Assembly (NCBI GenBank): GCA_016946835.1
Contig: JACVTC010000052.1
Span: 365,001-410,000 of the forward strand
Direction of reading: 5' to 3'
Length of the DNA stretch: 45,000 nucleotides
DNA from: Neocallimastix lanati (nom. inval.)
Taxonomy: Eukaryota > Neocallimastigomycota > Neocallimastigomycetes > Neocallimastigales > Neocallimastigaceae
In this document: one piece after another, positions 39,781 to 45,000 of the stretch
Layout: each line of letters starts with the position of its first letter
Numbering within the stretch: position 1 is the first letter of the stretch
Position numbers and translations under genes: made by a program
Notes under the pieces: generated by a model
Database searches by the model: none
What the model saw: only the letters and a program-made list of their open reading frames with translations
What the model was told of the DNA's origin: nothing

Positions 39781-41805
39781 TAGATAATATATAATAATAA
39801 TAATAAATAAATAATAAGTAATAATAAATAAATAATAAATAATAATAGAATATATAATAAATAATAAATAATAAATAACAAATAAATAATAAATAACAAA
39901 TAATAAATAATAAAAAATAAATAATAATAATAATGATAAATAAAAATATAATACTAATTAATAAATAAATAATAAATGTTTATAATAATAATGATAATAA
40001 ATAATAAGAGATTAATAGTGTAGTAAAATTATTTTTTTAAAATATTATAAAAAAAAATCTATAGTTATTATTAACATTATAATTATAATTATTGTTTTTA
40101 TATATATTAATAATATTTATTACTAACAATGGATTTTTTTTTTTTTTTTTTTTTTTTACACGAAAGAATAAATATAATAAGTTTTTATTAATGTGTTATC
40201 TTTATAATGGTATTAATTTTATTAAAAAAAAAAAAAAAAAAAAAAATTTTATATTATAAAAATTTTAATTCTATTAGCAATAATTATTATTTTTATTTAT
40301 TTTTTTTTTTTAAAATAGATATTATTACTTTAAATATCATAAATTATTAAATATTAATATTATATATATATATATTTTTAAATAGGAATATATATATTAG
40401 GTAGGGTAAGAAAAAAAAATTGATTATCATTTTATTATTTTTTTAATTATATTTCATATAATATGCAATATTGATTAATTATTTATATTTATTGTATATA
40501 ATGAACTTTTTATGATATATATATTTATATTTATTATTTTAATTTTTATTAAAATTGAATAATATAATTACAATTGAGTTGGAAAATAATATTACAAAAA
40601 AAGCAAAAAACCAGTTATAAACCACTATTATTATACTATTTTAAAATAAATCAGATATAAGGATCATTTTTCATTTTTTTATAGTTTATTATAAATATTT
40701 TTTATTGTTCTTAAATGATTAAATAATTATTAATAGAAAATTCAAATAAAGGAAAAAGAAAAAGAAAAAGAAAAAATAAAAGTGAAACAAAACTTGAAAA
40801 AAAATTTTTTTTTCATCTATTTCAGTTTATTAATTGTTTCAAAAAGAAAGGAAAAAAGGAAAAAAATAAGAAACTTTATTTATATAAAAACTTTAAATCT
40901 TTTTTTTTTTTATTATTTAAATTTAATAATTAAAAATATATAAACAATAATAAATTAATAAATCAATAAATATTTAAATATGCAAATATGAAACATTAAG
41001 AATATTTGATATAATTATTAATCATATTAATTATTTCTTTAATTATATATTACATTTCTTTAAATATAATAATATATAATTAATATATAAATGTTGACTA
41101 TTCTATAGGTAAATTGTCAAATTTTCAAAAAAAGAAGAAAAAAAAAAATTTTTTTTATTAATTAAAATTTTTTTGATAGATATTATTTTTTAGATTCCCT
41201 TTTATAGTCTTTTTTCTATATTAGTTAATCTTAAAAATATTACGAATAATTAGATTTACTTTAATGCTGATGTTCATTATCTTATCTTAAAAAGAGAGTG
41301 TGCCATTCTTTTTTTTTTTTTTTAAAATAATTTCACTATCATATAAATTGTTTTTTTTTTTCTTGGTAATTATTTATATTTTTCAATTTGAATTATTTTA
41401 TAATATATTTGAATTTTTTTTTACATTCTATTTATATTTATTAATTTAAATTATATTATAATATTAAAGAAGTCTTTTTACAATTTAAAAGATTCGAAGA
41501 AGAAATAGATATGATAAGGAATAATAGATAAGCATATGATAAAAATTGAAAAAAAAAATTTTTTTTTTATGGTTTATTTATCTTTTTATAAAGATATGGG
41601 GATAATATCCACATCTTAAATGAATATTCAAAATTCCAAATTTAATAATAATTAAAAAATTAAATATTATATTAATTGAATTATTATATTATTTAACTTG
41701 AAAGATCAATTTATATACAAAAAAAAAAATTATTTTTAATTTAATTTTATGTGTACAATTATGACAAAATATTTTAATAAATAATAATAAATATTGTTTT
41801 ATATC
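39781..41805. other. AT-rich DNA without recognisable gene
   Basis: AATAAATAAT runs (39780-39970), then homopolymers and AT-rich filler. I see nothing coding. Confidence 0.55.
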
Positions 41806-42239
41806 TATAATATAATATAATATAATATAATATAATATAATATAATATAATATAATATAATATAATATAATATAATATAATATAATATAATATAATATAA
41901 TATAATATAATATAATATAATATAATATAATATAATATAATATAATATAATATAATATAATATAATATAATATAATATAATATAATATAATATAATATAA
42001 TATAATATAATATAATATAATATAATATAATATAATATAATATAATATAATATAATATAATATAATATAATATAATATAATATAATATAATATAATATAA
42101 TATAATATAATATAATATAATATAATATAATATAATATAATATAATATAATATAATATAATATAATATAATATAATATAATATAATATAATATAATATAA
42201 TATAATATAATATAATATAATATAATATAATATAATATA
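41806..42239. repeat. TATAA pentanucleotide array, about 87 copies
   Basis: 434 bp of perfect (TATAA)n with clean edges: preceded by ATATC and followed by TATAGATATAAAG. It has no interruptions, so it is probably recently expanded. Confidence 0.97.
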
Positions 42240-43565
42240 GATATAAAGATTTATATAATATTTTTCTATTTATTTATATTAATTGAAAATAGAATTTGAA
42301 TCAAACAAGAAACAAAAAAAAAAAAGAATATTTATTAATAGTAAACAATTATAAACAATTAATAAAAGTAATAAATAATTATAAACTATTATTAAATAAT
42401 AAATAAATAGATAAATTATTAATTTAATAAATATTAATAATAATATATATTAAATAAATAAATAAATAATTAATTAATTAATAATATAGAAAAAAAAGTG
42501 TATAAATCCAGATTACACCCAATTTATTAATGTAAGACTTTTTAAAGAGGATATTTCATTTTTAAGATAGAAAAAAGAGAGCTTAGGATCTCATAGAATT
42601 GAATTTTTTTTATTTTTTTTATTCATTTATTTAATAATAATAAAAATAAAAAAAAGTATGATAAATAAAAAAAGAATGATATTTAAAATAAAAAAATACA
42701 ATTAAAATAAAAAAATACAATTTAAATAAAAAAATACCATTAAAATAAAAAAATAAAATTAAAATAAAAAATTTTATTTTTTTAAAATACTTATTACTCT
42801 AAATATTGCTTTATTATTGATATTTTATATATTGTAAATATTTAAATTTAGTTTGAATTTTGTTTGTTTATATAGTTAATATATATATTATTTAATATTT
42901 AAAAATCGTTTATTAATAATAATAATCAATTCTTTTATTCTTTTATTATTTTTATTTTTTTTATTTTTTTATTTTTTATTTTTTTATTATTTTTAAGATT
43001 TAAAAACATTTCATTGAAATTAAATTAATTTAAAAGTTAAAATTTAAATTTAGAAAAATTAAAAAAAATTTTATTTATTAATATTTATAATAATAATAAT
43101 AATAATAAAGTTATTATTTTATTTTATTTTTTTTTTTTCATAGAAGAAAAAGCCAAAGAAGAAAAAAAAAAAAAAAGAAAAAGAAGAAATTAAATAAATA
43201 AAAAAAAAGAAAAAAAAATTTTAAAAATTAAAAAAATTTTTTTTTTTTTGAATATTCTTAAAATTTTATCCCAAATTTTTAATTGGTTAAGGTTAAACTT
43301 TAAAAATGTTTTTTTTTTCATTCTTTCATTTTTAGACTAATTAGAAGCAATTCCTGTATTTTATATAATATATGTAGAATTTAAAATTTTTACTCCTATT
43401 TTATTTTTTATTATTTACATTTTTAATTAAAATTTAAAACTAATATATAAATATAGTTATTTTCTCTTGATAGGAATATTTCTATATAAATATTTTTTTT
43501 ATTGTTATATATATCAATAAATATACATAAATATAAATGAATACAATTATTTCTAGCTCGTTACA

Positions 43566-43612
<47 letters not shown>

Positions 43613-45000
43613 AAATTTATAATTTTTTATAATTATATAATATTTTAAATAATATGAAATGAAATACAAAATTTAATTTAATTTCTTTTAAAATAAAAAA
43701 AAGTCTAATTAATAATTAAAAAAAAATTAATAATTAAAAAAAAAATTAATAATTAAAATAAAATTAGTTTAATAATCAAATAACAAAAAAAAAAAAAAAA
43801 AACTTCTTTTTTTTAATAGACAATTCATGTTAACTTTGTAATGATTTTGATTTTTATATTTTTTTATTTTTTTTTATTCTAAATTATTTATTTGGTATTA
43901 AATAAACAATTTTGAACTTTATTTATAACTTTACATATAAATCAATAAATTTATATTTTATGTATTTTTTTTAAAAGAAAAGTGAAAATAAAATAAAAAA
44001 AAAGTTAATAATTAGAAGAATAAATCTTATAACTTTATATCTTATTTTATTTTCTCTAAAATATAAACATAAATATATAAAAAGTTAAATTGTTTCAAAT
44101 CAAAAAATTTTATTTTTTAAATTCAGATAATTAATTTATGTATATATAATAAATAAGTATGTAATATATGTTTATATATGTATATATATAAATACATATT
44201 AGTATAAAATTTGTTAGATAATAGTAAATAAATAAATAAATAAATAAGAGATATAATAAATATAATAAAATAATATTAAAATAAAATAAATTACTAAAAA
44301 AAAAACAAATAAAATGAAATAAAATATAAAAAAAAAAAAAAAAGAAAAAAAAAAGGCCAAGATTTTAATTTATTATAATATAATTAAGCATTTTGTAGCC
44401 AAAAGTTTAAACTTTATATCTTATATTTTTTTATTATTATGATTTATTTTAATTTTTTAATTTTTTTTATTATAATTTTTTATTTTTTATTAAAATCTTA
44501 TTTCTATTAAAATTTTTTATTTCTATTAAAATTTTTATTTAATTTTAATTTTAATTTTTTAATTTTTTTTTTTTTTGGAATAAATTTAATATTATTTGAT
44601 GATATTAATTAAATATTCTCTAATTTCTTATCTGGAAATGAAAATCAAAATGCTTAAATTTAATTTTATTTTTAATTTTATTATAGGTATATACATTTAT
44701 TAATATTAAAATAATTTTTATATATTTATTAATATTAAAGATAATTTTCATATATTCATTAATCTATTGTATATATAAATAATTATTTATTTTTTTATTT
44801 TTATTTAGGTATAATTAACAGTAAATGGTATAAAGTTTCTATATCCAATAATTGAAATTAATTAAATCCACTCTACTTTTAATTATTATATGACTATATT
44901 ATTGATTTTCTTTATATATACATATTTATTTTTTTATATATAATACCTTTAAAAATTATTCAAAGTATAACAATTTTCTATTCTATTAAATATGTATTAA
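42240..45000. other. AT-rich DNA without recognisable gene
   Basis: Contains an (AAAT)n run at about 43566-43612, a direct repeat of AAAATAAAAAAATACAATT type (42690-42770), a purine-rich stretch at 43140-43220 (AAGAAAAAGCCAAAGAAGAA), and homopolymers. No ORF with protein-like composition. Confidence 0.55.

Noticed and set aside
44900-45000. Telomere or chromosome end
   Set aside because: No TTAGGG-like or other telomeric unit is present at either window edge.

Overview
The window is extremely AT-rich eukaryotic DNA with spliceosomal introns (GTAAGT/GTAAAT donors, TAG/AAG acceptors), the standard genetic code, long homopolymer A and T tracts, and long AAT/Asn codon runs inside coding sequence. 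A fungal-type chromatin protein, a BAR-SH3 protein and a eukaryotic cytosolic PheRS beta subunit point to a fungus. The composition best fits an anaerobic gut fungus (Neocallimastigomycota, perhaps Anaeromyces-like). That assignment is inference; Dictyostelium has similar composition but usually far fewer introns per gene.

Four protein genes can be supported. (1) Minus strand, 14107 to beyond position 1: a giant KDM5/Lid2/Ecm5-family protein in at least nine exons (JmjN, ARID, PHD1, JmjC, partial C5HC2 zinc finger, PLU-1, PHD2, PHD3, then an Asn-rich tail of more than 1,500 residues with an AT-hook-like motif). All three expected iron ligands of its JmjC domain appear to be replaced, so it is probably a non-catalytic chromatin reader or scaffold. 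(2) Minus strand, 21869-18222: a ten-exon, 347-residue BAR plus SH3 protein (amphiphysin/endophilin/Rvs167 type). (3) Plus strand, 27787-28296: a single-exon four-helix membrane protein of unknown function. (4) Minus strand, 33902-29686: the twelve-exon, 592-residue cytosolic phenylalanyl-tRNA synthetase beta subunit. Reading phase closes at every proposed junction in the three multi-exon genes, which is the main support for the models. The genes show no obvious shared pathway.

Between genes: 14.1-18.2 kb holds an island of more complex sequence (15.62-16.0 kb) with a long imperfect hairpin and a 55-codon ORF, followed by short tandem repeats. 21.9-27.8 kb is mostly AT-rich filler, with an apparent diverged duplication (24.4-25.8 versus 26.6-27.4 kb) bracketing a second complex island (25.85-26.55 kb). 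33.9-45 kb has no gene I can support. It is dominated by satellites: an 18-bp array and a 33-bp array (35.75-37.27 kb), a zone of decayed triplet repeats (37.3-39.8 kb) and a 434-bp TATAA array (41.8-42.2 kb).
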